IMG/VR virus record: IMGVR_UViG_3300025467_000007
Location: 62,001 to 126,000 of that record
DNA from: a virus
Length of the DNA: 64,000 nt
Reading direction: 5' to 3' (one strand)
Shown here piece after piece: positions 38,217 through 47,588 of the stretch. Each line of letters begins with the position of its first letter. Positions within the stretch are counted from its first letter, which is position 1. The notes below the pieces were generated by a model, which did not search any database, was not told the DNA's origin, and saw only the letters and a program-made list of their open reading frames with translations. A program made the position numbers and the translations under genes.

Positions 38217-39263
38217 TTATTTAATGTTATTGAGTACGGACATATATCTCTTAATTGAAGGATTAACAGCTTTTTCTTCTGTTAATGGTTCAACTGGAGT
38301 ATCTGTCACAACTGACTCAACTAATGTTGATGTTGCCTTGTTTGTGAAATAATTTTCACGAATTACCTGAACTTTCTTAGAGAATGATTCAGCATCTTCA
38401 AAAGCTAATTCTTCAGCTAAGCCAACGAATTTTTCTTTATCAGTTTCTGTTAAACCATCTAAAGCATCAGCAACGATTTCGTTTTTAGCGGATTCGTTAA
38501 GGGCTTTAGCCATCTCAACGTTAGCTGCAACTTGTTCGTCTAGCTTAGCTTGTAATTCAGCGATAGTTTCTTCTTGTGCACCTAACACATCGAATTTTTC
38601 CTCTGGAACATCGATATAGTGCTCTTCGAATAAACCTTTCATACCGCTTACAAAGCTTTCTAAGATTTCAGACTTCATACCACTTTCAAGGGCGATTTCA
38701 TTTTGTTTAACCCACTGCTCAACTACGTAGTTGAGGTATCCATCAACTTTTTCAACAAGACCCTCTTGATTCTTTGCTGCTTCCTCTTGGAGGCGAGCTT
38801 CGAATTCTTCTTCAATAGTAGTCATGGCTTCGTTAATACGAGTCATAACTGCTGCTTCGAAGATAGTAGTTGCTTTGTCTTTAAACTCTTCAGTAAGTTC
38901 TTCACCGTTGAATAAAGCATCCATATCTTCTTTAAAATTAACTGCATGGCCAGGTGCGTGAGCTGGGATAGAATCCTTAGCTGTACGGATAACTGCTTGA
39001 TCACCTGCTTCAGCCTTAGCTGTAACAACGTTAGGTTTCTTAGAAGTAGCTTCTGCAGCTGGATCTTCGTCTTCTACATTGTTTTTAGCGTTAGCTTCGT
39101 TAGGTGTTTCACCACCATTTGGCACTGAACCATGTGGACGAATAACTGCTTGGTCACCCGCTGCAGCATGTTTCGTCACAACATTGTCCTCATTTAACTC
39201 TTCTGCATTATCTGTAGCTCTTGATTCAGCTAAGATTTGTGCAATTTTTTGTTCGATTGACAT
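38217..39263 (-). CDS. 22: Prohead scaffold protein gp22
   Basis: A 348-residue, very acidic, helix-rich scaffold (MSIEQKIAQILAESRATDNA). Two imperfect repeats, GDQAVIRPHGSVP and GDQAVIRTAKDSIP, lie near residues 37 and 85. The C-terminal half has predicted coiled coil (ETIAELQAKLDEQVAANVEM). It is degraded by gp21 during head maturation. The 50 bases before it contain a late box (39305-39312). Confidence 0.9.
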   Translation of the reverse strand: MSIEQKIAQILAESRATDNAEELNEDNVVTKHAAAGDQAVIRPHGSVPNGGETPNEANAKNNVEDEDPAAEATSKKPNVVTAKAEAGDQAVIRTAKDSIPAHAPGHAVNFKEDMDALFNGEELTEEFKDKATTIFEAAVMTRINEAMTTIEEEFEARLQEEAAKNQEGLVEKVDGYLNYVVEQWVKQNEIALESGMKSEILESFVSGMKGLFEEHYIDVPEEKFDVLGAQEETIAELQAKLDEQVAANVEMAKALNESAKNEIVADALDGLTETDKEKFVGLAEELAFEDAESFSKKVQVIRENYFTNKATSTLVESVVTDTPVEPLTEEKAVNPSIKRYMSVLNNIK

Positions 39264-39304
39264 CTTAATCTCCTAAATTTGTGTATCTTTTTAAGATATA
39301 CTAT

Positions 39305-39312
39305 TATTTATA
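39305..39312 (-). promoter_or_regulatory. T4-type late promoter TATAAATA
   Basis: Perfect TATAAATA between the gp21 stop and the gp22 start. Confidence 0.75.
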
Positions 39313-39313
39313 G

Positions 39314-39964
39314 TTATTTAATTTTCGCAAGGAATGATTGGAATGCTCTAATCTTTGCCTCTTGTAAATTTTTGCTTGAAGCTTTTCTAATAAATGCTTG
39401 TGCTTCTCGCAAGTCTTTCTCCACAAATTTTCCATCGACCATAACCCATTCTTTAGACTCCATGACACCCTCTACGAAAGCATTAGGGGCGGACGGGTCA
39501 GCAACTATATCAGCTGCTGTCGCTAAAGTAAAATCTTTACCTACATAAGAAACATCACCTTTACGATCTAGTGATCCCATACCTCTGGAACTAACGCCAA
39601 GTCTAGCTCCTTCATCGATAAGTGACTTCACTATCTTACCATATGGTGTATCCATGATCTTAGCTTTACCAATGAAGTTATCACCTTCTCGATGAAGCTT
39701 TTTAATCATATGAGACACCCTGTCAAGGTTGATCGTAGGGGAATCAGGATGACCTAACTCACCAAAGGCACGATTCTTATTGACATACTCATCGTTATAT
39801 CGTTTTACCTCACCATCAAGTATCTCTACTGGATAGATACGGCCGTTACGATTCTTTAAGTTCGATTGAAGGAATACACCTTCAATGAAGTATTCTTTAC
39901 CTTTACCTAGTTTCTCTTCAACTAAGTACTTAACCTCTTCGGTATGTTCTTTAATTAGCTTAAT
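39314..39964 (-). CDS. 21: Prohead protease gp21 with probable AUU start
   Basis: 216 residues. The frame is open upstream of the first ATG (39718) through a conserved N-terminal domain: GKGKEYFIEGVFLQSNLKNR, NRAFGELGHPDSPT (catalytic His region) and GVSSRGMGSL (catalytic Ser region), all expected for gp21 (T4 gp21 is 212 aa). No ATG, GTG or TTG occurs at the 5' end. An ATT at 39964 lies 7 bases after AGGAG, and an in-frame TAA sits just before that site. The product would begin with MKLIKEHTEEVKYLVEE. It overlaps a homing-endonuclease scar. Confidence 0.85.
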   Translation of the reverse strand: MKLIKEHTEEVKYLVEEKLGKGKEYFIEGVFLQSNLKNRNGRIYPVEILDGEVKRYNDEYVNKNRAFGELGHPDSPTINLDRVSHMIKKLHREGDNFIGKAKIMDTPYGKIVKSLIDEGARLGVSSRGMGSLDRKGDVSYVGKDFTLATAADIVADPSAPNAFVEGVMESKEWVMVDGKFVEKDLREAQAFIRKASSKNLQEAKIRAFQSFLAKIK

Positions 39965-40035
39965 TTTAATTCTCCTTTATGCTTGCAGTTATTAAAATGC
40001 CAACGATGCATAGCAACTATGTTGTTACCACTCTT
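39955..40035 (-). pseudogene. Homing-endonuclease zinc-finger tail remnant
   Basis: Out of frame with its neighbours, this stretch encodes KSGNNIVAMHRWHFNNCK then HKGELKLS and a stop. RWHFNNCK matches the C-terminus of the GIY-YIG endonuclease at 63 kb, though the CPHC half is missing. It overlaps the first codons of gp21 and provides its AAAGGAG site. Confidence 0.65.
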
Positions 40036-40513
40036 AAGCTCCAGGACTTCCAGAAATGTTTTGAGCACCGACTTTAGTTTCATCATCGTACTCACCATAT
40101 TTTTCGTACTCAACTTTAGAGTAGAAGCCTTCTTGTTTATGAAGCACTAAGTAACCAGTGACTGGAACACCAGATGCACCTTCTTTGATGATAACGATAT
40201 CCTTGTTATTGTTTCGATTTTCAGTAATACCGTTGCCTGTTAAATCTAAAAATGGAGCATTTTCTGGAGCACATGCAAGGATGTTCTCGCCATTTCTAGT
40301 AATCCTAATAGCAGATCCAAGTTCTCCAGTAAAAATCATCTTAGCTATATTAACTACAGGACCAGTTGCACCAGTAGCACCAGTTGCACCTAATACTTGG
40401 TCTGCAGAAGCTAAGCTTGTAAGAGCAAGTACTCCAGTAGCACCATCGACAGTATCTACTTTAACAACTACTTCTTTGTTTGTGTTCTTGATTATGTAGG
40501 TATATACAGCCAT
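40034..40513 (-). CDS. Virion-associated protein with short collagen-like tract
   Basis: A 159-residue protein (MAVYTYIIKNTNKEVVVKVD). A short GATGATGATG collagen-like tract (about residues 43-52) separates an N-terminal beta domain from a C-terminal beta-rich part. Placement in the head operon between gp21 and gp20 suggests a head decoration or core protein. No family recognised. Confidence 0.65.
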   Translation of the reverse strand: MAVYTYIIKNTNKEVVVKVDTVDGATGVLALTSLASADQVLGATGATGATGPVVNIAKMIFTGELGSAIRITRNGENILACAPENAPFLDLTGNGITENRNNNKDIVIIKEGASGVPVTGYLVLHKQEGFYSKVEYEKYGEYDDETKVGAQNISGSPGA

Positions 40514-40515
40514 TC

Positions 40516-41055
40516 TTATTCTCCGATTTGTTTAAGCACATCGATAAAGTTTTCTTTGCTTTCTCTCATGTGCTCAATGATTTCTTGTTCATCATGAAAC
40601 AACTCAGCCAACTTATCTTGAGTAGTCTCATTGATAGCAATAATTGTGCCATCTTCCAATTTGTAGTCGATCTTACCTTCTACGATCTTATCAAACTTAT
40701 TAAGATTCCTAATATCTCTTACGACAGGGTCTACAGTAAATTGTTTAGAGGAAGCAAAATCTACGTATGACTCTATTAAAGTATCTGTTACTTTTACATC
40801 GTAATATTCTTTAATAATGTTTGCTATCTTGTTATCTGATATGTCTTCGTATAGTTCTGTCTTAATTTGCTCTTCTATGTTTCTTGTCGTATGTTTTGTC
40901 TTAATGTATTGTCTTGCTTCCTCTAAATCTGTAAAAGAAGTCTTCTCACCATCGATAAGGATCTTACCGTTGGATGCCTGCTCAATAAGGTGTCCGTATG
41001 AGTGGACTCTAGCTGTAGTGCCAGTTAAGGCCTTAAGAAAGCTTCCGTATTGCAT
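40516..41055 (-). CDS. Head-module hypothetical protein, 179 aa
   Basis: A helical, charged protein (MQYGSFLKALTGTTARVHSY) with TDLEEARQYIKTKHT and a C-terminal TQDKLAELFHDEQEIIEHMR. It lies between the portal-side genes and gp21. No catalytic motif or family is recognised. Start overlaps the previous stop. Confidence 0.7.
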   Translation of the reverse strand: MQYGSFLKALTGTTARVHSYGHLIEQASNGKILIDGEKTSFTDLEEARQYIKTKHTTRNIEEQIKTELYEDISDNKIANIIKEYYDVKVTDTLIESYVDFASSKQFTVDPVVRDIRNLNKFDKIVEGKIDYKLEDGTIIAINETTQDKLAELFHDEQEIIEHMRESKENFIDVLKQIGE

Positions 41056-41519
41056 TATTTTGTTCTATCTGAACGTAAAAAGTTGCTGCACGTAACCATA
41101 TAGTCTTCAGCTAACGTGATCTTTGTTTCTACCCATTCGGGCAATAGATCATCAGGCTTGATCATAGCAAGCAACTCAGTGGTGTTATGTAGTACACTCT
41201 TTAACTGGTTGATTGACATACGAGCATCCTTCTTAGCATCGAATGACTTTTCTGTCTCTTCTTTATGATACTGAGCTGGACCACCAGGATTAACTTCCTG
41301 ATCTCCAAACACACCTTCCTTCTTCATCTTTTTCTTCTTGCTTTCATAGGCAATGTTTAAAGACGTAGATGGCATCGCATCTCCCTTAGAGCCGCTTGGT
41401 TCTGCTTGTAAGTCGTTCATAGAGCATGTAGGGTTATATGCTGACTCTTTACTGCAAGCACATTTCCTAGCAGCTTCTAGTAAGCTAGGATCGAACTGTG
41501 ATGCGTCTAGTTTACTCAT
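41055..41519 (-). CDS. Head-module conserved protein, 154 aa
   Basis: Contains Cys pairs near the N-terminus (RKCACSKESAYNPTCS) and a C-terminal block, SINQLKSVLHNTTELLAMI followed by LPEWVETKITLAEDYM, that is recurrent in large and T4-like phages. Probably a virion or core protein; function unknown. It overlaps the prohead core gene by 8 bases. Confidence 0.7.
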   Translation of the reverse strand: MSKLDASQFDPSLLEAARKCACSKESAYNPTCSMNDLQAEPSGSKGDAMPSTSLNIAYESKKKKMKKEGVFGDQEVNPGGPAQYHKEETEKSFDAKKDARMSINQLKSVLHNTTELLAMIKPDDLLPEWVETKITLAEDYMVTCSNFLRSDRTK

Positions 41520-41970
41520 GACCCATCTTCTTGCCAGCCGCGGCAGCTTTTTGGAACTTTTCTTTACCGTATTTTTTACGGCCGATTGCTGCTGCTAAAG
41601 CACCAGGATTCTTAACACCAGCTTTATGAGCTAGTTCACCTTTAAGCTTTGCAAAGCCTTCGTATTTTTCTTCTAGTTCAAGAGTATTCTCTTCATCAAG
41701 ACCTTCGAAGTCTTCGTCTGTTAAAGACTCGATGATAGATGCTAATTCATCTGTATCGATCTCTTCTGCAAAGAGTTCTACTTCCTCTTCAACAACTTCT
41801 GCTTCTTGTTCTGATTGTTCTGTTGCAAACATACCCTTAGCAACGTTAACTCTCATATCTTCTAGTCTTGTAGAGATACGTGTAGCCATTTCTGCTTGAA
41901 ACGCTGCATCGATAGCTTGTGAATCACCAGAATCGATAGCTTGAATTAAGTCTTGTACGCCTTGTGACAT
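41512..41970 (-). CDS. 68: Prohead core protein, gp68-like
   Basis: A 152-residue protein. The N-terminal IQAIDSGDSQAIDAAFQAEM plus RISTRLEDMRVNVAKGMF is the gp67/gp68 prohead-core pattern. A very acidic middle follows, and the C-terminus has LAHKAGVKNPGALAAAIGRK, a motif shared by many phage head proteins. Adjacent to the portal gene as in T4. Confidence 0.8.
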   Translation of the reverse strand: MSQGVQDLIQAIDSGDSQAIDAAFQAEMATRISTRLEDMRVNVAKGMFATEQSEQEAEVVEEEVELFAEEIDTDELASIIESLTDEDFEGLDEENTLELEEKYEGFAKLKGELAHKAGVKNPGALAAAIGRKKYGKEKFQKAAAAGKKMGHE

Positions 41971-43550
41971 TATACTTCTCCTTTAGTTTTATTTGGTGGT
42001 GGTAGTGATGGTGCGGTTGGACCTGCGCCCATTCCACTATCAACTGGAACACCGTTTTGCATAGCCATCATGGCCTGAATCTCTTCTTGTTCTGCGTTAA
42101 TCTGTTTCTCTATCTCTTCAATCTCTTCTTCAGACTGCTTGAGTACATGACGTTTTACAAACTCCATGCTGTAGAACGTACCAATATATGGCTGTATCTG
42201 GCTTAACGTACTGATCCTATTAGACAACACCTCGGCTTCTTTTAACTCTGCAAAGTGGTTGTCTTCTTGGAAGTCAAACCGTATATCTTGTACGATCAAT
42301 GGCCATTCATCTGGTCTAATGATCTGTTTTGCAATCAATTGTACCCTAAGAGCTTCAGCAAACAACACAGAGAACTTACGTCTAACGCGTTCAATGAACT
42401 TATTGAACTTGATCTCATCTCTTGTTACTTCTGTAGTTCTACCAAGACTAAAACCTTCTTGTGATTGTAACCTTCCAATAGGTACATTCAAGCATTGATA
42501 TAGTTTATTTTGGAAATATTGTATGTCTTCGATCTGACCGAGGTTTTGACCGCCGGAAAGGGTAGTGATTTCAGTACCTTTTCCACCTTCTCTTCGAGGC
42601 ATCCAAAAGTCTTCCATCATAGAGAGGTGTTTACGGTCGTCTCGTATCTCGCCAGTGGCTGCATCGTAGACAACTTTATTTCTATACTTGTTCATGATAT
42701 CATTGACGTACTGCTCAGCTTTAAGCTTTGGCAAGTTACCTACGTCAATGTAAAATATACGTCTTTCAGGTGCTCGCGATACCCTGTAAATAACTAGAGC
42801 ATCTTCGATCATCTTTAATTGGTTTACAGGTTTGATCGCTTTATGTAGGTAACCTAACATTGAGTTAGAGTTAGCATCGATCAGTCCTGAAGGACAGTAG
42901 ATTACCGAATCAATCGATAACTTAACGCCTTGACTTGTATTCTCGTTGATACCCTTATCGTTATAGATATAGAACTCTTCTATGCCTACTACGACGTCGA
43001 TACCCTTATCGTTCTTACCTTTCTTGATATTCTTGATACGTCTGATCTTGCGTGGATCAATGAAACGTAGTTCTTGAATACCGTTCTTAAGGTTCTCTTC
43101 ATCTAATAGTATGTGATAGTAAAGTCTACCATCCACATACCAAGACCTAAATATATCGTGACCTTTTGTACCAAACTTATAAAGCTTAAGTATCTCATCA
43201 AACTCTGCCTGTATCATCTTCTTTACAGAACTAGATAAGTTTACATCATCTAGTACTACCTCTACAGGAGCTTCGTCTGAATTAGCTACGATAGCTTCAT
43301 TAACAATGTCTTCCACGGCATTATCACAGTCGCCGTATTGGGAGATCTCCCTATAACGACGGATTAAGTCGTTCTCATTTTTGATAACACCTTCAAGGTC
43401 TACAGTCATGCCGTAGTAGGCAGCTGCAGCTCCTAGTGTAGATATTACCGTGGAACCATCATCAGGAGCCGGGGTAACAACCTCAGCTCCAGGTCTTATC
43501 TTTCTCTTGTCTTTCTCAGCACGATTTATTTCAAATCCAAATATTTGCAT
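41970..43550 (-). CDS. 20: Portal vertex protein gp20
   Basis: A 526-residue portal protein (MQIFGFEINRAEKDKRKIRP). IRRYREISQYGDCDNAVEDI, VNEAIVANSDEAP, YRVSRAPERRIFYIDVGNLP and GRTTEVTRDEIKFNKFIERV are hallmark gp20 segments. T4 gp20 is 524 aa. It forms the dodecameric DNA gateway and the head-assembly initiator. Next come the gp68-like gene and gp21. Confidence 0.97.
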   Translation of the reverse strand: MQIFGFEINRAEKDKRKIRPGAEVVTPAPDDGSTVISTLGAAAAYYGMTVDLEGVIKNENDLIRRYREISQYGDCDNAVEDIVNEAIVANSDEAPVEVVLDDVNLSSSVKKMIQAEFDEILKLYKFGTKGHDIFRSWYVDGRLYYHILLDEENLKNGIQELRFIDPRKIRRIKNIKKGKNDKGIDVVVGIEEFYIYNDKGINENTSQGVKLSIDSVIYCPSGLIDANSNSMLGYLHKAIKPVNQLKMIEDALVIYRVSRAPERRIFYIDVGNLPKLKAEQYVNDIMNKYRNKVVYDAATGEIRDDRKHLSMMEDFWMPRREGGKGTEITTLSGGQNLGQIEDIQYFQNKLYQCLNVPIGRLQSQEGFSLGRTTEVTRDEIKFNKFIERVRRKFSVLFAEALRVQLIAKQIIRPDEWPLIVQDIRFDFQEDNHFAELKEAEVLSNRISTLSQIQPYIGTFYSMEFVKRHVLKQSEEEIEEIEKQINAEQEEIQAMMAMQNGVPVDSGMGAGPTAPSLPPPNKTKGEV

Positions 43551-43583
43551 TATATAACCTTTATAATATTAATTTCCCGCCAA

Positions 43584-44180
43584 TTAGATTGGTAATGGGA
43601 ATGTACCTACTGGTGTAGTTACAGAAGCATTAACGCCGAAAGCGCTGGTACCGACTGTAGTATTAGAAGTCCAGTAGTTGTAGTTAAACTCAACGTCGAA
43701 CATTTCAATTTGATTGTTGGCATCATAGTCAAGTGTAATTTGGCCCACTGATGTAGGATACGCATCATGGAACTTATATGACTTGATTGTTGCGCCGTTA
43801 CGATCTAATTGATTAACTATTAAGTCAACTTGATAAGCTCGTGGGTTTGTAAGGCCGTTTGTTTGTGCGTTGTTCATGATACCATCTGACCATTTTTCCA
43901 TAGCATCCCTGATCAAGAACGTTGTATCGTTATAGATCGTTACTGTCCATGGAGCAAATGCTCTTTCACCTGCAAAGTTAACTTGACGGCCTCTGTATAA
44001 GATCTGCATGTTCTCTACTGTAGAAGCTGGTAATGTAGTAGCTTTACATAAGAACTGTGAACTTAAACCTACAGCCGCACCAGTTTGTACGAATGCTGGG
44101 AATGTTAATTGAACATTAAACTGGTTGGGACGAGCTCCGCCACCAATCAGTTGTGCTTTAAAATCGCTAATGTTTGCCAT
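43584..44180 (-). CDS. 19: Tail tube protein gp19
   Basis: A 198-residue protein (MANISDFKAQLIGGGARPNQ). QFLCKATTLPASTVENMQIL, RQVNFAGERAFAPWTVTIYN and SVGQITLDYDANNQIEMFDV align with T4 gp19 (163 aa), the inner tail tube. C-terminus slightly longer than T4. A late box lies upstream at 44207-44214. Confidence 0.93.
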   Translation of the reverse strand: MANISDFKAQLIGGGARPNQFNVQLTFPAFVQTGAAVGLSSQFLCKATTLPASTVENMQILYRGRQVNFAGERAFAPWTVTIYNDTTFLIRDAMEKWSDGIMNNAQTNGLTNPRAYQVDLIVNQLDRNGATIKSYKFHDAYPTSVGQITLDYDANNQIEMFDVEFNYNYWTSNTTVGTSAFGVNASVTTPVGTFPLPI

Positions 44181-44206
44181 ATTTTATCCTTTATTTTTCC
44201 TATTAT

Positions 44207-44214
44207 TATTTATA
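44207..44214 (-). promoter_or_regulatory. T4-type late promoter TATAAATA
   Basis: Perfect TATAAATA between the gp18 stop and the gp19 start. Confidence 0.75.
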
Positions 44215-44216
44215 TG

Positions 44217-45926
44217 TTATGCACCGATTTCAGAGAAACTTACTGAAGATCTTGCTGCAATAAAGTTCAATGTAATGAAGTTGATTGAACGGTTAGGTTT
44301 AATATAGATATCGGCAACAAATTGGTTAGCGTCGATAACTTGACCTGTATTATTTGTATCGTCACAAACAACTGCAAAGTCAGTAACACCACGTCTACCT
44401 TGAACGTCTCTTAAGTAAGGAGTGATCAAGTTAACGAACTGAGCTCTTGTAAAGCTGTCATTAAACTCAAATAATTGGTACTTAGCTGCAACTGCAATAG
44501 CTTTTTCAAGTACGATGAATAACCTACGTACGTTGATACGATCAAATGCGCTTGGTTTAGCAAGCAATGTCTTATCACCGTAGAGGATTGTACCTTGACC
44601 AGGGAATGTTACTACTGGGTTTACACCAGCTGCATATAACATGTCTCTGTCTGTTTGCATTGGGTTAACTGCAAGCTTAACAACGTTCTTAATTTGACCT
44701 CTGTTGAAGCCACCTGGTGACCACCATGGATCATTTGTATGATCTGTACGGGCGCATAGACCAGCAACGTCACCGTTTAATGGAACCCATCTGTATACGT
44801 CGTTGTATCTATCGTATTGGTATTTGTAACCAGAATCTAACACTGCATAAGAAGTGCTTGATAATGAGTTTCTAAACGTTACGATGTTATCGATAGCATT
44901 AGCAGCTCCTGGAGTAATGATGTCATTACTTGGATCTAATGGAGAGATGAACACAACGCAGTCAAGTCTTGTCTCTGCTACGTTACTGATAACGTATTGA
45001 GCGACAGTTGAAGAAACTTTACCTGTTGGGATCAACGCGATGTCGTATTGATCTGCATTAGCAAATATATCAAAGCCATCTTGTAATTCACCGTCTGTAG
45101 CAGCAAAGTCATCTACACCGCCTAAGAGCGTCTTAGTAACGACAGCTGAAAGGTCTTTAAAGCCATTGTTAAGAGCTACAGAGCCCCAAGCCACGCCGCT
45201 TGTACCAACTCCATTGACTGAAGTAGATACTGATGTTGTATGATCCATCCACCAGATGTATTGTGATTGGCTGTTGATTACGTTCTTATAGTAGTTGTTT
45301 GTACCATTTGTTTGTACTGCGTCTGATGCTTTAGATACGTATGAGTATTTTTCTAAGATAGCACCGATAGTACCAGTCCATAGACCATGTGCATCTACTA
45401 CAACGATATGGAGTTCGTCATTTGAACCACCAACTGATGCTGCGTATGTAGATGTAGAAGGAGCCAATGGGAACTCTGACTCATATTCCCAACCTGAGAA
45501 GGTTGTTGCATCAGCCATTGAAACTGTGATTGAGTTACCTAATGCACCTGGGTACTTAGCAGCCCATTCACCTACAGAAGCTTCGCCAGCAGCAAAGTTT
45601 TCTAGGTAATGATCTTGGTTTTTAATCTTAATAGCTGTTCCAGAAGCTACTGCATTTTTAGCATTAGTAGTGTCTACTCGAACGGTTAATAGGTTATTTG
45701 TGTAAGCAAGGAAATTTGCTGCAGTGAAAAATGATTGCGCTGTCGCATCTGTTGGTCCACCAAAACGTTGGACTAAAATTGTTTCAGATGAGATTGTAAC
45801 AGGATCTAATACGGGACCCCAAGCAAACACACCAGCGAAAGCACCTGTAGATGTTGAAACTGCAGGAACGATCTCTGAAAAATCTTTTTCTACTACCGCA
45901 ACTCCTGGAGATAATTGGAACGGCAT
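44217..45926 (-). CDS. 18: Tail sheath protein gp18
   Basis: A 569-residue contractile sheath subunit. The N-terminal LSPGVAVVEKDFSEIVPAVS and VFAWGPVLDPVTISSE are the conserved sheath opening, and NVRRLFIVLEKAIAVAAKYQ with DVQGRRGVTDFAVVCD near the C-terminus the conserved sheath core. T4 gp18 is 659 aa, so surface domains are reduced. Late box at 45987-45994. Confidence 0.96.
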   Translation of the reverse strand: MPFQLSPGVAVVEKDFSEIVPAVSTSTGAFAGVFAWGPVLDPVTISSETILVQRFGGPTDATAQSFFTAANFLAYTNNLLTVRVDTTNAKNAVASGTAIKIKNQDHYLENFAAGEASVGEWAAKYPGALGNSITVSMADATTFSGWEYESEFPLAPSTSTYAASVGGSNDELHIVVVDAHGLWTGTIGAILEKYSYVSKASDAVQTNGTNNYYKNVINSQSQYIWWMDHTTSVSTSVNGVGTSGVAWGSVALNNGFKDLSAVVTKTLLGGVDDFAATDGELQDGFDIFANADQYDIALIPTGKVSSTVAQYVISNVAETRLDCVVFISPLDPSNDIITPGAANAIDNIVTFRNSLSSTSYAVLDSGYKYQYDRYNDVYRWVPLNGDVAGLCARTDHTNDPWWSPGGFNRGQIKNVVKLAVNPMQTDRDMLYAAGVNPVVTFPGQGTILYGDKTLLAKPSAFDRINVRRLFIVLEKAIAVAAKYQLFEFNDSFTRAQFVNLITPYLRDVQGRRGVTDFAVVCDDTNNTGQVIDANQFVADIYIKPNRSINFITLNFIAARSSVSFSEIGA

Positions 45927-45986
45927 TTTTTTGTTTCTCCTTAAATTATGATTTTTATGATATAGTTAGAGTCACCTCTACACATA

Positions 45987-45994
45987 TATTTATA
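45987..45994 (-). promoter_or_regulatory. T4-type late promoter TATAAATA
   Basis: Perfect TATAAATA between the terminase stop and the tail sheath start. Confidence 0.75.
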
Positions 45995-45998
45995 AGTC

Positions 45999-47588
45999 TT
46001 AAAAATTCAATAGGACCTGTTCGTCCTGACCGCCCCTACCATCATCCATGAATCCGAATGGGGTCAGCTCATCCTCTATCTGTTTGATACGATTCTCATA
46101 CATTATCTCTCTCAAGTTAACGTTGTTGAGCTCTTTAAAGTATGGGTTGGTGGTCAGCCAACTAAATAGTACTAAAGTCATGACCAAATCATCATGATAC
46201 CCTTCATCCGCCTCGTAAGAGCCTTTGTTGTTCTCGATGAAGGTCGAGATCTCAGCTATGGTGTCCATGTCCTGTATAAGCAGCTTGTTCTCTTCCACCA
46301 AAGACTTGAAATTCATACAACCAATACGTTTTACTTTCTTATCAGTGTTGACACCTAGTTGAGTCTTACCTCCACCAAAGCCACCTGACACTACTTGACC
46401 GTCTACGCCTCTATTGACAAACAATAGGTTATCATACTCCATCTCACCGTATAGGATCTGCGCTACTTGTTCTGAGGAGTTAACCTCAAGCAATACGTAT
46501 GCTTTATTATACTCTGTCGCTACTTTGTATATGACTGAAGGGAATAGCATAGGGCTAATCTGGTTGTCCCTATACTTTGCCACTTGCTTGTATGGTGCTG
46601 CTGTCACGTCTATGATTGAGAATGATGAGAAGTCACCTCCCACACCCTTTGCAGTATCAGCCACTAAGCAATAGCTATGATCCTTGATAGGCTTTTCATA
46701 TACATCAAGGCCATCCTTACTATGTATAATGAAGCCAGCAGATAGCCTCCCGATCACATCGGCACGCACCAGAGTGAGTGCAGAACCAAGGAAGTTACAC
46801 ATAACCTCTTGGTTATATTTTAGTTCACCAAGCTGTCTCCTTTGCTCCTCTGCCCACTTCTCATCCCTACCTGGGATTCGTGTGTACGGGATATATAATG
46901 GAACAAAGTCATTGCGCTTATTTTCTGCATCGTTCCAAAACTTCCAGAAGTGGTTGTAACCTAATGGAGTAGAGCTTAGTAATATCTTTGTCGTTTCACC
47001 TGCAGATATCGTTGGGTAGACTGAAGTAAAGAAGTCATCAGCTACGTTGTTAGGTATGATCGCGGCTTCGTCCACATACAGCATGTTGACAGATTTACCT
47101 CGGATACCAGAAGATGTTGTAGCTGCAGTGAACACCTTTGAATTGTTCTCAAGTTCTATATCTCCCTTGTTCCATGTAGTAACACCCTGTTGTAACCACA
47201 TAGGTAAGTTCTCATACATCAGCTGATACCTGTATAAGACCTCACGGGCGGCGGTGGCTTTGTTTGCCAAGATCGCGACTTGCTTCGATTCCTGAAATAG
47301 TGTATACCATAAAATATATGCTGCACTAGTTGTCGTCTTACCTTGTTGACGACCTTCCATAAGGATAACTTTTCTATTCTCATGTATAACCTTCACCTTT
47401 TCCTTTTGGCAATCATATAGTTTAAAATCAATAAGACCATGATCAAGTGATATGATCTTACAATAAGTTTCAATAAAGTAGATCGGGTCGGCAGCACACT
47501 TCATGTACTCCTTGACTTGATCCTCAGTAAAAGGGATGTTGACACCAGCAGCCTTTAACTGACTATTGGCGTTGTAGTTCTTTGACAT
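45999..47588 (-). CDS. 17: Large terminase subunit gp17
   Basis: A 529-residue packaging motor. ATPase Walker A MEGRQQGKTT at about 78-87, Walker B MLYVDEAAII, and the nuclease Asp motif LVADTAKGVGGDFSSF. A DEGYHDDLVMTLVLF segment holds further nuclease acidic residues. T4 gp17 is 610 aa. No small terminase gp16 was recognised next to it. Start overlaps the gp15 stop (TAATG). Confidence 0.97.
   Translation of the reverse strand: MSKNYNANSQLKAAGVNIPFTEDQVKEYMKCAADPIYFIETYCKIISLDHGLIDFKLYDCQKEKVKVIHENRKVILMEGRQQGKTTTSAAYILWYTLFQESKQVAILANKATAAREVLYRYQLMYENLPMWLQQGVTTWNKGDIELENNSKVFTAATTSSGIRGKSVNMLYVDEAAIIPNNVADDFFTSVYPTISAGETTKILLSSTPLGYNHFWKFWNDAENKRNDFVPLYIPYTRIPGRDEKWAEEQRRQLGELKYNQEVMCNFLGSALTLVRADVIGRLSAGFIIHSKDGLDVYEKPIKDHSYCLVADTAKGVGGDFSSFSIIDVTAAPYKQVAKYRDNQISPMLFPSVIYKVATEYNKAYVLLEVNSSEQVAQILYGEMEYDNLLFVNRGVDGQVVSGGFGGGKTQLGVNTDKKVKRIGCMNFKSLVEENKLLIQDMDTIAEISTFIENNKGSYEADEGYHDDLVMTLVLFSWLTTNPYFKELNNVNLREIMYENRIKQIEDELTPFGFMDDGRGGQDEQVLLNF

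Noticed and set aside
39314-39718. gp21 as a 134-codon gene starting at ATG 39718
   Set aside because: Conserved gp21 sequence, including the GELGHP region, continues in frame upstream to 39964.
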